From Chamaecrista fasciculata (taxonomy: Eukaryota > Streptophyta > Magnoliopsida > Fabales > Fabaceae): 64,000 nt of DNA. Positions within the stretch are counted from its first letter, which is position 1; each line of letters opens with the position of its first letter. The notes under the pieces are model-generated. The model was not told where the DNA came from, searched no databases, and was given only the letters and a program-made list of their open reading frames with translations. This document shows, in pieces, positions 10,468 to 20,574 of the stretch. The position numbers were made by a program, and so were the translations under genes. The stretch covers positions 113,158 through 177,157 of the forward strand of contig QANZ01047505.1 of the NCBI GenBank assembly GCA_003254925.1. Reading direction: 5' to 3'.

Positions 10468-12008
10468 TATTAGAGAATAATCTAGAAAAGATTAAATAAT
10501 AAAATAATATTAAATGCAATAAAAATCTAGATATTAAGAAATAAAAATAATAAAATAATGTTATAATCATAAATCTCTAGATGAAGCAACCGACTTAGGC
10601 TTATTATAAATATGTATGTGTATGTTCAAGAGAGTGCAGACAAATCATAATGAATGATGCTCCAATTTCATCCAATATAATATTGAATTCATATATGTGT
10701 GTGTCTGATGCATGAGTGGAGTGAGAAAAAGCAAAAGGTCACATTATTGCAAGCATAGTAAAAAAAACCGGACCGGACCGGGCGGTCTGACCGGTGAACC
10801 GGCAAACCGGTGCCCAGGCCGGTCCGGTTGATGCTTGCATACCGAAATGCAAGCGAACCGGCGATTCGCCGGTTCAACTCGCCGGTTCGCTTGCAAACCG
10901 GCGTACCGTGAACCGGTTTCAACCGGTTCAAATATAAAAAAAATAAAAAAATAAAAAAAAAACCCTAAACAAAAATTCGACTTTGCTTCAATGTTTCAAC
11001 TTTCATCTTCATTCATTTTCCCTAAAGTTTATTTTCCTCCTTCGCGGCTTCGCCTGAACCCTAAAAAAAAATTCGACTCTGCTTCTGCTAGTTCCATTTT
11101 CCTCCTTCGCCTTCGTTCCATTTTCCATTTTCTTCTTCAATCTTCATCCTTCGCTGGTCTCTTCCTTCGCCGTGGGTTCGCCGTTCGTGGGTTCCTTCAG
11201 GCTTCATCCTTCGCCGTGGGTTCGCCGTTCGTGGGTTCGTGGGTTCGCCGTGGGTTCGTTGTTCGCTGTTCCTTCATCCTTGCCGCTGCCATCTTCATCT
11301 CTTCCCCTCCGTGATTGACTCATCTTCATCAAAGGTAAATTTCTTCTTCTTGACTCATTAATTTCATAACTTTGAGATTAGTAATCTGAGATTTTTTTCT
11401 GAATATTGTTGAGACTGAGATTAGTAATTTCTTCCCCACCGTGACTGAGATTTTTTTTGAGATTATTGGGTTGATTATTGGTGTGAATATGTGAGATTAG
11501 TAATCTGAAATTCTGAATTATTGGTCTGATTTGGTGTGAAATAGATTATTTGATTAGTCTAGAATCGATTATTGTTTGATTGGTCTGTATTCTGGAATGA
11601 ATGATTATTTGGTAATTTGATTCATTGATTAGGTTATGTTTTAAATTTAAGTTTTATGTAGTGTGACTTAAATATTTGACATTTATTATATGTGATGGAC
11701 CTATAGTTATGTTTAATTTTTACTTGATATTTAAATTATAGTAAGATATTAATGTGTATTTGATGAATATGTATATTTTTAAAAAAAAATTTAAGTAAAC
11801 CGGCTCAACCGGTTGAACCAGTGACCCAGCGGTTGAACCATTGAACCAGTGACCCAAGCCTTCCACCGGTTTGATGACCGGTCCGGTTTTTTGCACTATG
11901 ATTGCAAGTCGTGTAAGATCATTGTGTATGTGCAAATTATATTTGCAATCCCCATTTATAAAATTTCCTTTCAATTCAGTCCCTCCATATCTTCCGCAAA
12001 TTCCATCA
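10468..12008 (+). repeat. Copia 3' LTR split by a hAT element
   Basis: The two pieces (10468-10753 and 11909-12008) add up to 386 bp, exactly the length of the 5' LTR. This confirms both the LTR borders and the borders of the nested element. Confidence 0.93.
10746..11908. mobile_element. Non-autonomous hAT element nested in the Copia 3' LTR
   Basis: A 1147-bp element (10754-11900) flanked by the 8-bp duplication ATTGCAAG (10746-10753, 11901-11908). The ends are inverted: CATAGTAAAAAAAACCGGACC on the left and the complement of CATAGTGCAAAAAACCGGACC on the right. Size and ends fit the hAT superfamily. Subterminal regions are dense in ACCGG and CCGGTT boxes, likely transposase-binding repeats. 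The interior has a short open frame (10991-11314) that resembles nothing known, and no transposase is present. Confidence 0.9.
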
Positions 12009-12216
12009 TCTGTGAGGCGAAATATTGTTGCTGAAAGTCGAATTAAATTAGGGTATTGTTCTAGGATATCAAAATCTTCTTCCCTAAGAATGAACCAGCA
12101 TTACAGGTATACTTATTGACATCCATGCATTCTCCATGTGTTCTTATAAGCTTGGTTTATATCCATTATAGTACCATCTTGCCTCTGTTAAATATGCTTT
12201 ACATAAATCTGTCCAC

Positions 12217-12590
12217 TAAAAAAAAAATTGAAGTATTGATATGTATAATAAATATATATGAATTAGAATTCATATGTAAAGAAATTGAAAAATTATAAGA
12301 AAATTTGTATATATTATTTAGCCATGGTTGAATTAAGAAGTCACTCGGAAAAAAGATTGATCGATGATTTAAGTTAAACCATATGGGTTTATTTGGCAAT
12401 TAAAAAGGCAATATAATGGAGAGGGAGGGTAAGGAAAATTAAGTCCTTATGCTTCTTCCTCTTGTTTGGTTAGCAATACCTCATCCAAAATGTTTCAATT
12501 CGTGGTGTTTGGAATTTATATGAAGAAGGAAGAAAATGAAGAATTAAATATTAATTCCTCGTTAACTTTCTTTTTAATTTTAAAATAGAA
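12217..12590. other. Intergenic between TPS3 remnant and MITE
   Basis: The position where TPS3 exons 5 to 1 would lie. No exon similar to TPS1 or TPS2 exons 1-5 is recognisable, so the 5' part of that gene has been lost. Confidence 0.6.
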
Positions 12591-12591
12591 A

Positions 12592-12950
12592 AAAATACTA
12601 ATTTCGTTCTTAAATTTTATATCAATTATCAATTTTTTCTCTAATCTTTTTTTTCAGTCAATTTCATCTCCACTGTTTCACATTTATATCAATTTTATCT
12701 TTTGCTCTTACTTTAGCCAAATATTAATGACAGAATCTGATATACAATGTAAAATTAATTGATAGAAAAAGAAATATAAATACTAACTTAGATTAAAAAA
12801 CAAAATGCAGTATGTCGTTAATTTATTGAACGAAATTAGTCAAATGACAAAATTGACCAAAATATAAAATTGGGGATGAAATTGACAGTTAAAAAAATTA
12901 GAGACGAAATTGACAATTAATACAAATTTTAGAGACGAAATTAATACTCT
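12592..12950. repeat. MITE of the ATTTCGTC-type family
   Basis: An inverted-repeat element with outer arms of the form TACTAATTTCGTTCTTAAATTTT and the complement on the right. It shares body sequence with the copies in introns of the DUF506 gene (60471-60764 and about 61515-61855). Exact ends and target duplication are not clear here. Confidence 0.65.
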
Positions 12951-13117
12951 TACATTTAAAGTACCTTTAAAGTTCAATTTTCAAAGACCATATATTTGCA
13001 TATGGTATACGAAGGTACCATGGTATACAAATAGAGCAATACAAGTACTACAACTGAATTATTAGAAGCACAAACATTCTTCATTGTATCAACTAATTAA
13101 TTAAATTAATTAAATAA

Positions 13118-14279
13118 CTAGTTTGGTTTGAGGGATAGTGGGTCTTCAATATAATGTTCCAAGAAATTAATGGGAATGGGGTGAATGAGCAAAGAAGATA
13201 TACGATTTGTGGTTTCATGATCTTCAACACCAAAGCCATCTCCATGAAGGTAACACCATTGTGAAGTTCTTGCAAGATTCACAACAATCTCTGTGAGACT
13301 CTCATTGAAAGGTGAATTGCTAATTTCTTCATTCAACTTCTTCCATGTTTTATATATAATGCATTTCACTCCTTCACGTGCTTCTTCTTCACTAACTTCA
13401 TATTCATTCATGTAGCATTCAATTGCTTTCGGAACAGACCCCATCTTCATCTCATCCTGAATAAGTTCAAATTCAAAGATCAAATATCACCAAGGATCAA
13501 ATTATTGACAATTGAAATATTTCATAGACTAAATTATATATTATGATTATTTAAGAACGAATTTGTTAACTTAGTAGTATAGATCTAACAAAATAAATAA
13601 TAGATTAATTTCTCATATTTAATAGGATACCTTGGATGTTCCGAGATCATCAGCAAAGCGAAAAATGGTTCCAATAAGGCGAAAGATGTTAGGGTATTGT
13701 TGTAAGAACAAATCCAAATCCTCCTTTTTTATTGGGTTTTGATGAGATGTTAAGTAAGCATGAACAAGTACAACATGTGCACTTATTGAAATCCATGCAT
13801 TCTCCATGTATTCTTGCATGTTTGGAATATGTCCACTATAGTACCATTCTGCCTCTCTCATATACGTTTTGCATAAATCTGTCCACTGAAATTTTTCCCA
13901 TATATAATAACAATCAATGATTGAAACCAGTATATATATATTAATCATGCATTATATTTGACTATTAGGTAAATTAAGAAAAATGGAATAAAATATATAG
14001 GTCAAAGACCTATTTTGGTCCCTCAGTTATGCTTAGTGTTCCAAATTGGTCTCACTGTTATTTTTCGTTCCATATTGGTCCCCTAATTATGCAAAACTTG
14101 GTAAAGTTGGTCCCTCTAACAGTTTCTATCCATTCTTCCGTTAAAAAAAGAAAAAATTGATTTTTAACTCCTAAAAGTTTAATTTTTTTGCATTAAAAAC
14201 TTTTTTCTCTATAATAGAACGAAAATGTAAGAAAGAAGAAATAATTAGGGGGTTTTAATTTATTTAACACAAGAAAAAA

Positions 14280-14329
<50 letters not shown>

Positions 14330-14689
14330 CTTCGAGTACGCCCAATCACTCTGTCGCTCCTCCAACAGCTCTGCCGCGTTCTCACAAACCCTCACCGACG
14401 TCTCCCAAAGCATCATGCGTCGGCCGCTAGCGCGGTGGATGAAGCGGCGACTGAGGAGGAGGTGGTCGGAGATGGAGTGACTGAGAAGTGGTGAGGTGGT
14501 GTGCATGGATGGTGGTGGAATTTGAGCGGAGAAGAAGGTGAAGAGTCTAAAATTTGAACTGGGTTTTGCATTTGGAATTGTATCTGCTTTTGCATTTGGA
14601 ATTGTATCTGCTGAAATGGGGATTCATTGAGAGAGATTTTTGGGGATTTTTTTAATTTCTTTCAATTATTACAGCGACATTTTTTGTGG

Positions 14690-14780
<91 letters not shown>

Positions 14781-17700
14781 NNNNNNNNNNNNNNNNNNNN
14801 NNNNNNNNNNNNNNNNNNNNNNNNNNNNNNNNNNNNNNNNNNNNNNNNNNNNNNNNNNNNNNNNNNNNNNNNNNNNNNNNNNNNNNNNNNNNNNNNNNNN
14901 NNNNNNNNNNNNNNNNNNNNNNNNNNNNNNNNNNNNNNNNNNNNNNNNNNNNNNNNNNNNNNNNNNNNNNNNNNNNNNNNNNNNNNNNNNNNNNNNNNNN
15001 NNNNNNNNNNNNNNNNNNNNNNNNNNNNNNNNNNNNNNNNNNNNNNNNNNNNNNNNNNNNNNNNNNNNNNNNNNNNNNNNNNNNNNNNNNNNNNNNNNNN
15101 NNNNNNNNNNNNNNNNNNNNNNNNNNNNNNNNNNNNNNNNNNNNNNNNNNNNNNNNNNNNNNNNNNNNNNNNNNNNNNNNNNNNNNNNNNNNNNNNNNNN
15201 NNNNNNNNNNNNNNNNNNNNNNNNNNNNNNNNNNNNNNNNNNNNNNNNNNNNNNNNNNNNNNNNNNNNNNNNNNNNNNNNNNNNNNNNNNNNNNNNNNNN
15301 NNNNNNNNNNNNNNNNNNNNNNNNNNNNNNNNNNNNNNNNNNNNNNNNNNNNNNNNNNNNNNNNNNNNNNNNNNNNNNNNNNNNNNNNNNNNNNNNNNNN
15401 NNNNNNNNNNNNNNNNNNNNNNNNNNNNNNNNNNNNNNNNNNNNNNNNNNNNNNNNNNNNNNNNNNNNNNNNNNNNNNNNNNNNNNNNNNNNNNNNNNNN
15501 NNNNNNNNNNNNNNNNNNNNNNNNNNNNNNNNNNNNNNNNNNNNNNNNNNNNNNNNNNNNNNNNNNNNNNNNNNNNNNNNNNNNNNNNNNNNNNNNNNNN
15601 NNNNNNNNNNNNNNNNNNNNNNNNNNNNNNNNNNNNNNNNNNNNNNNNNNNNNNNNNNNNNNNNNNNNNNNNNNNNNNNNNNNNNNNNNNNNNNNNNNNN
15701 NNNNNNNNNNNNNNNNNNNNNNNNNNNNNGAGCAAACCCCCTTTTTGGTCCCTCAATTGTTACTGAGTCGAGGATTTGGTCCCTCAACTAAGCATTTAAC
15801 GGCCACCTAAGCAGATAACGGTGACACGTCATCACTTAACACCTCTATCACTAACGGACCAGACGTGAGGGACCAAAACGTAAACGGGATTGTACAATTG
15901 AGGGACTGAGTTGTAGTTTCCCACAATTGAGGGACCGATTCCTCGACTCAGTAACAATTGAGGGACCAAAAAGGGAATTTGCTCAACATATTTCTAAGTT
16001 CTAATAAGTTATGTGTACTGGATTATGTACACTATTTCAACCTTTTCTCTTTTTTGAAATCGACCCTAACTAATCTTATTCAGACTTTTTTTTTTTGCCT
16101 GAAAATATTTCATTAAAAGCCCACGATCTTATATATAATATATCTATACTAACAAGTAATATTAGATATTTATATTTATATATGATTACACTGACGAGCA
16201 ATATATATACTGACATTATCAAATATTTTTTTCTTAAGGTATTCCTTAATTTGATAAGTTAAGGATTAATTATTTGCATATTAATACTCCATTTAAAGGT
16301 ATGTCGCTGGTCAATTGGTTGCTGCAAACACAAGAAAATATTTAAATTTCCAAATGACTTTGTAAGCTCCACCACTAGACCAACAACATTATCAAATAAT
16401 TAACCTTGGTCTACAATTAGTTGATTATTTGCATATCCATAAATGGCCATTGTCTCAGGTTGACAAACGTATGTTATAATAAGACAGTGACATGTAGCTA
16501 GCTAATCTGTTCAATGATCTTTGCAAATATATTTTTATTTAATTCTGTAGTCATTATGAAAGAAAAACAGATAAAGCAGCTTAATTAAGATTTAAGAATG
16601 AGCGGGAGGAGACAGAGAGAGAAATAAAACTGGATAAAGAGATAAAAGTGTCTATATTCATGATTTATCATGAAATTCATCTACGTACAAGAATAATTGG
16701 GTAATTAGAACAAGAGAGATAGGCATGCGGCATGCCCTGCAGTGTTAATACGTTTAGGGTTTTGCTGCAAAAAACACTACTCCCTCCGGTTCTGAATATT
16801 TGGTGTTTTAAAAAATTATTTTTGTTCTAAAATATCTGATGTTTTAAAAATTCAATAAAGCATTAATTATTTTTTTAGCATTCTACCCCTATTAAATATA
16901 GTAGAGTCATAAATGTATAAACATTTTTCAAGTAATTTAATAGGGATAGTTTAGTCATTTTACTTCATTTTTCTCTTCATTCTATGTTGGCTAATCATTT
17001 TCTTAATCTGTGTGTAGAAACCTTAAACACCAGATATATAGAACCGGAGGGAGTATAGCTTAATTGGTGTCTACTTTTTGGCACATTTTTCAAGATAATT
17101 AATTAAAATTAAATCAAAAAGAAAAGAAAAAAAAGGAGGAGAGAGAGTGAAACAAAAATACCATAAGTTAAGTTATGGTATTTTTTTTTAGCAAAACCCA
17201 CAGAGGACGTTTGGTACACGGATTATCTTTTTATTCTCGGAAATCACAGGAATGTGATTCCCATAAATAAAATTTTCAGGATTATAAGAATGTATGTTTG
17301 GATGAGTTAAAATAAGTTTAGGATTATTTTGCAATATTCCCAGGAATGTTACAATCTTGTGTTTGGTTCAACTTTGATATTCCTAAGAATATTTAATACT
17401 TTTACAAAGATGTCATTATATTGACTTTTTATTCTCAACTAATAGTTTATCAAATGTAGAAATTGTTCAAAACAATTCATGAGAAAAATATTATATCATA
17501 AAGAAATAATTATATCATACGAAAGCAATGAAATATATATATATATATATATCTAAGCATACGAAAACAATATTATATTATATATCAGCAGGAAGAGATG
17601 AAAAGTGACAAACTTGATAAATTTTTTCTACACTTCAAGAGAGCAGAGAGTTGTAGAATGACAAAGATGAAAAATGACAATGGTTTGTAGATAAAGAATT

Positions 17701-20315
17701 AATTAAGGGAAATTAATTAGGGGTAATAAAGTCATTTTAGATGGGAAAAAATAATCTCATGTCATGGGATTAGACTAATCACACCCCCTAGAGTGGGATT
17801 AAAAAATAGCTATTTTAGGAAATTATGCTATTCCTGGGAATACAATATTTCCGGGACTAATTTTCCAATCCGCGTACCAAACGCGAGATTACTCTAGTTC
17901 GGAGCTCATAGTCTCGGGACTATTTTTCCAATCCGTGTACCAAACGCCTCCTTAGGAGTTAAAAATCAATTTTTTTTTTTAACAAAAAAATGGATGGAAA
18001 TTGTTACAGGGACCAACTTTGCCAAGTTTTGTATAATTGGGGGACCAATATGGAACAAAAAATAACTGAGGGACCAATTTGAAACACTGAGCATAACTGG
18101 GGACCAAAATAAGACTTTGGCCAAATATATAATTTTATATACATACCACTTTCTTTAGTTGTGGAATTACGTAGTGCTCTTTGTCTTTTAGAATGTCAAA
18201 AGCCAACTCATCCACAAAAGTAAACAGTGCCAAGAAACATATCTTCATGTAATATGGAAGATCATCAATTGCATTTATATCCCACCTATCATCATCACAA
18301 TATCAAATTATATCTTCATCAATTTTCATTCAACGTACTTACCTCAAATTGGACAGTTTTAATTATGTATGCACAAATTCAATGCACCATAAGATATGAA
18401 TAAACAGTTGTGGCCCATTTTGTGACCAAAATGTTATTATTTTGTCAAAAAAATATACAATTTTGTGACAAAATTTTATGTTAGACTTTTGTGACGAAAT
18501 ATCTGTCATAAAAAAAGCTGTTTTTATTCTATTTTGAATAATACTAGTGACGATTTTAATTTGTGACAGAATCATTGTCACAGTTTTTGTGATGAAGATG
18601 TCATCTGTCACACAATTGTGACAATCAAAATATTGTCAACTTTGGGATGGATATATCTGTCACTAAACTGTGATATTTTAATAAGAAATTCGCCACTAAA
18701 TCTAAACTTTCTAGTGAGAGAAATTTTATGCATTTCGACCAAAATAAATGCATAATGCTAACCTGTCAATGGCTTGTGTGAAAAGTTCAAGTTCTTCCAA
18801 AGTGCCATGGATATCATAAATGTCATCAATTGCAGTTATGAGTGCAATGATCTTTGTTGTGACTTTTCTCAAATCTCCATTTTGTGGCATAAAACTTAAT
18901 CCCACTCCCCAAAGAAACCCCTCCACCATCCTATCCCTTCCATAACTCAACTTCTCTGCAATTCCAATTCTCTTCCACCATCTAATAAAATGCAACAAAA
19001 TAATTAATTAATTAGACATATATATATATATCAACATTAATTAATTAGTATAGAGGAACCTTGCAATCAAACTTTCAAAAGCAAAATCATTTGTTTAAAC
19101 TACAAGAAAAACAAAATTATATATGATCACCTTGATGTATCCTTCAATTCTTCAAGATGGATGGCTTGAAGCATATTGAAATTCAATTTGGCAAAGTGTA
19201 GCAAAGTAGGAATCATATTATCCATTCTTTCATATGCATTAATGAACCAAAGAGCCTCTGATCTTTGCATCCTCCAATGTAATGGAAGCTCCAAAGCATG
19301 TTTGATCAACACTGACATCTCATCATCATTGTCTTTATTATTGGTCCTCATCATATTCACATATTCTTTCAGATGTTTTGTGGTGAAATTTCTTGCCTTT
19401 TTCAAAATGGTTTCATCTTCCATTAAATGGAATGATGCTTCATATAGTGATAGCATTCCCTTGATATCCTCACACAGCAAGCTTTTGAAATTACTCATTT
19501 CATCTTGAAAACCATCAAATACCTCTGCATCATCAACAATTGAAATTAATTAATTGATTCATTAATTAGACATGAATAAATAATTTATTTTATTGTTTGG
19601 TATATGAAGTAACAATTAAATTAAAGTATATATACCTGTTGATAAATGATATCCATGTTGCCTTAAGAGTCTAAACTCAATTGCTGTAGAATACAAATCT
19701 TTGTCACCCTTGAACTTATTCAGAGCAATATTATTGTTGAAGTGATTTTGCAATATGTTATTTATTTGAGCATCAAAATGATAAGCCACTCCAAGCCTTT
19801 GCAAGACATCAATGAGCTCAAGTTGATGAAGAGTATCATCATCATCCTCCATTTTGTGAAGCATCTTCCTTACTTCTTCCCTAAGCACTCTGCTTTCCTC
19901 TGCATATAATTCTTCCTGCATCATACAAATATATATAGTAATTAAAGATTAAATTAATATATATAATAATAGAGAATTATTAATGAAAAAGCTAGAATGG
20001 ACTTACAGTGTAATTGGTGGACAAAGACTGAAGATAATCATGATGCCAAAGTGTAGGCTTGAAATCAGAAGATCGTCGAGTAATAATTGCATTTGCATCA
20101 TCATCATCATCATCATGAGTATGAGGAAGTGTAGGAAGAATATAATGATTTGAAGCTGAGGCCTTGATGATCACATTGCTATGGATAATTAGTGATGAAG
20201 AAGAAGGATAATTTTGGAAAGTATTTGTGGGAATGAAAGAGGATGATGAAAATGTTGTATTAGTTCTAAGTTGAGAAGGGGATTGTAGGGAAGAAGAAAG
20301 ACGAAGAAAGGCCAT
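13118..20315 (-). CDS. TPS2: TPS-b monoterpene synthase, apparently intact
   Basis: Seven exons: 20315-20007, 19915-19636, 19524-19131, 18981-18763, 18285-18147, 13885-13631, 13456-13118 (644 aa). Intron phases match TPS1 at every junction. Expected role: plastid class I terpene synthase using geranyl diphosphate to make a monoterpene. Seen: a Ser/Thr-rich transit region (1-75), RRX8W at 80-90, SRWW at the exon 3/4 junction, DDIYD at 380-384 and an NSE/DTE motif (DDLGTSKDE) across the exon 6/7 junction. The end ([10 protein letters not shown] plus a tail) is in frame. In both TPS1 and TPS2 the Arg usual before WFI in the N-terminal domain (ARWFI) is Phe or Leu. Intron 5 is 4.26 kb because it holds a 4.1-kb Mutator-like element and the assembly gap; intron 4 holds a CACTA end. 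The specific product cannot be told from sequence. Confidence 0.9.
14282..14326. repeat. (TC)n microsatellite
   Basis: An uninterrupted CT run directly beside the captured coding fragment. On the minus strand it reads as Arg-Glu repeats, which is an artefact. Confidence 0.9.
14327..14506 (-). pseudogene. Captured fragment like the first exon of a RING-type E3 ligase
   Basis: A GC-richer segment inside the Mutator-like element reads on the minus strand as a Met start (14506), a Ser/Leu-rich stretch, [12 protein letters not shown] and [14 protein letters not shown] near 14327-14370. From memory this resembles the N-terminal region, before the membrane helices, of plant RING-finger E3 ligases of the At1g12760/At1g63170 type. 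The sequence further left on the plus strand is a CT microsatellite, so the rest of the gene is absent. The upstream part up to about 14600 may be captured 5' UTR. It has the same orientation as TPS2. The family call is from pattern recognition only. Confidence 0.55.
14695..14780. repeat. (GA)n microsatellite abutting the assembly gap
   Basis: At least 43 GA units run directly into the run of N. The repeat is the probable reason the assembly broke here. Confidence 0.95.
14781..15729. other. Assembly gap (949 N)
   Basis: Unknown sequence within the Mutator-like element in TPS2 intron 5. Its true length may differ. Reading frames crossing it are meaningless. Confidence 0.98.
15730..15984. repeat. 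MITE with 45-bp inverted ends
   Basis: The right end is the complement of GAGCAAATTCCCTTTTTGG and the left end reads GAGCAAACCCCCTTTTTGG. The arms continue through TCAATTGTTACTGAGTCGAGG on both sides. The left target duplication is hidden by the gap. Confidence 0.85.
15985..16779. other. Interior of the Mutator-like element, no gene
   Basis: AT-rich. No coding sequence or repeat end is recognised. A T run at about 16085-16096 followed by GCCTGAA resembles the micro-retroinsertions elsewhere in the window, but no target duplication is seen. Confidence 0.5.
16780..17053. mobile_element. Stowaway-like MITE
   Basis: A 274-bp element with ends CTCCCTCCGGTTC and the complement, GAACCGGAGGGAG, flanked by TA (16778-16779, 17054-17055). 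These are the hallmarks of Tc1/mariner-type Stowaway MITEs. The degenerate element in TPS1 intron 2 is the same family. Confidence 0.92.
17203..17953. repeat. Inverted-repeat element with GTTTGGTACACGGATT ends
   Basis: The left end, GGACGTTTGGTACACGGATT, and the complement of GGCGTTTGGTACACGGATTG on the right enclose about 750 bp. A third partial copy of the end lies at about 17866-17886, so two elements may be overlapped or one end duplicated. No coding sequence. The superfamily is not assigned. Confidence 0.6.
18415..18716. mobile_element. CACTA-type terminal remnant in TPS2 intron 4
   Basis: The right border reads as the complement of CACTAGAAAGTTTAGATTT and is preceded by many TTGTGAC/GTCACAA subterminal boxes in both orientations. 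This is the style of En/Spm (CACTA) termini. A matching left CACTA end is not found in the intron, so it is a remnant. Confidence 0.65.
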
Positions 20316-20574
20316 ATTGTTATAGTGATGTTTCTTTGTTTTGGTTTTGTTTATTTGAGGTTCACCAAAACTTAAGGTCTTATATAGATTGAACCCATGA
20401 ATCATAATGACATCAAACAATATATATAAATGAAAATTAGTGGTTTTCCACGTACTAAAGGAGATGTAACTATTAAAAAATCATAGATAACTAGGATTAG
20501 AAGCTATTTTTTTTAATATATTTTATATAATTTAACTTAGTAAGAATAAAATAACATATATGTAATAATTATGA
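20316..20574 (-). promoter_or_regulatory. TPS2 proximal promoter with TATA box at 20378-20389
   Basis: On the minus strand TCTATATAAGACC lies about 65 bp before the TPS2 start. An ACGTGG core lies near 20449. Only about 260 bp separate the start codon from the Mutator-like element upstream, so anything beyond that is transposon sequence. Confidence 0.65.

Larger units (their letters stand above)
6613..12013 (+). mobile_element. Ty1/Copia LTR retrotransposon, defective, in TPS3 exon 6
   Basis: The element spans 6618-12008 and is flanked by the 5-bp duplication TCTGT (6613-6617, 12009-12013). Each LTR is 386 bp: the 5' copy is 6618-7003, and the 3' copy is 10468-10753 plus 11909-12008 once a nested hAT element is removed. 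I count 7 differences between the LTRs, about 1.8%, so the insertion is recent. The LTRs end in CA but begin TATTAG rather than the usual TG. The primer-binding site follows the 5' LTR after one base, and the polypurine tract precedes the 3' LTR. The internal coding region is broken in several places, so the element cannot move on its own. Confidence 0.95.
5913..12216 (-). pseudogene. TPS3: terpene synthase pseudogene, exons 6-7 only
   Basis: This is a third terpene synthase, read leftwards. Exon 6 is 12216-12014 and then 6612-6594, split by a Copia element. Exon 7 is 6433-6261 and then 6024-5913, split by a 218-bp MITE. Exon 6 ends in the NSE/DTE motif (DDLGTSK), followed in exon 7 by REMKTGDVP. 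Without the MITE and one copy of its 9-bp repeat, exon 7 is 294 bp and open to a normal TPS-type end (SSVLFEPIRI). Exon 6 is already broken: it has an in-frame TAA in place of the Gln of the usual S-M-Q-E segment, and it is 28 bp shorter than the 255 bp seen in TPS1 and TPS2. Exons 1-5 are not found between 12217 and 13117. The exon 7 sequence is clearly different from TPS1 and TPS2, so this was an older, separate paralogue. Confidence 0.9.
13991..18131. mobile_element. 4.1-kb Mutator-like element in TPS2 intron 5, Pack-MULE-like
   Basis: Inverted arms of about 170 bp (14000-14170 and 17950-18122) are flanked by a perfect 9-bp duplication, AAATATATA (13991-13999, 18123-18131). The ends read GGTCAAAGACC and the complement of GGCCAAAGTC. 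No transposase is visible, though 949 bases are an assembly gap. Inside lie a GC-richer segment resembling a RING E3 ligase exon, two GA/CT microsatellites, a 255-bp MITE, a Stowaway-like MITE and a further inverted-repeat element. It is on the TPS2 transcript and must be spliced out. Confidence 0.88.

Noticed and set aside
10991-11314. 107-codon open frame inside the hAT element as a possible gene
   Set aside because: Low-complexity Phe/Ser/Arg-rich translation of a TTCGCCGTGGG-type repeat; no domain and no conservation evidence.
14627-15810. Long open frames with Arg-Glu repeats running through the N stretch, on both strands
   Set aside because: They are artefacts of a GA microsatellite plus undefined bases. 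No protein is supported.
16081-16110. T run followed by GCCTGAA as a member of the TCAGGCC class
   Set aside because: No flanking duplication is found; it may be an old copy or chance.
1360-20315. A complete terpenoid biosynthetic gene cluster with modifying enzymes
   Set aside because: No cytochrome P450, acyltransferase or other terpenoid-modifying gene is near. The HSD-like gene is 15 kb away beyond an unrelated kinase, and its family acts on sterols at oil bodies.
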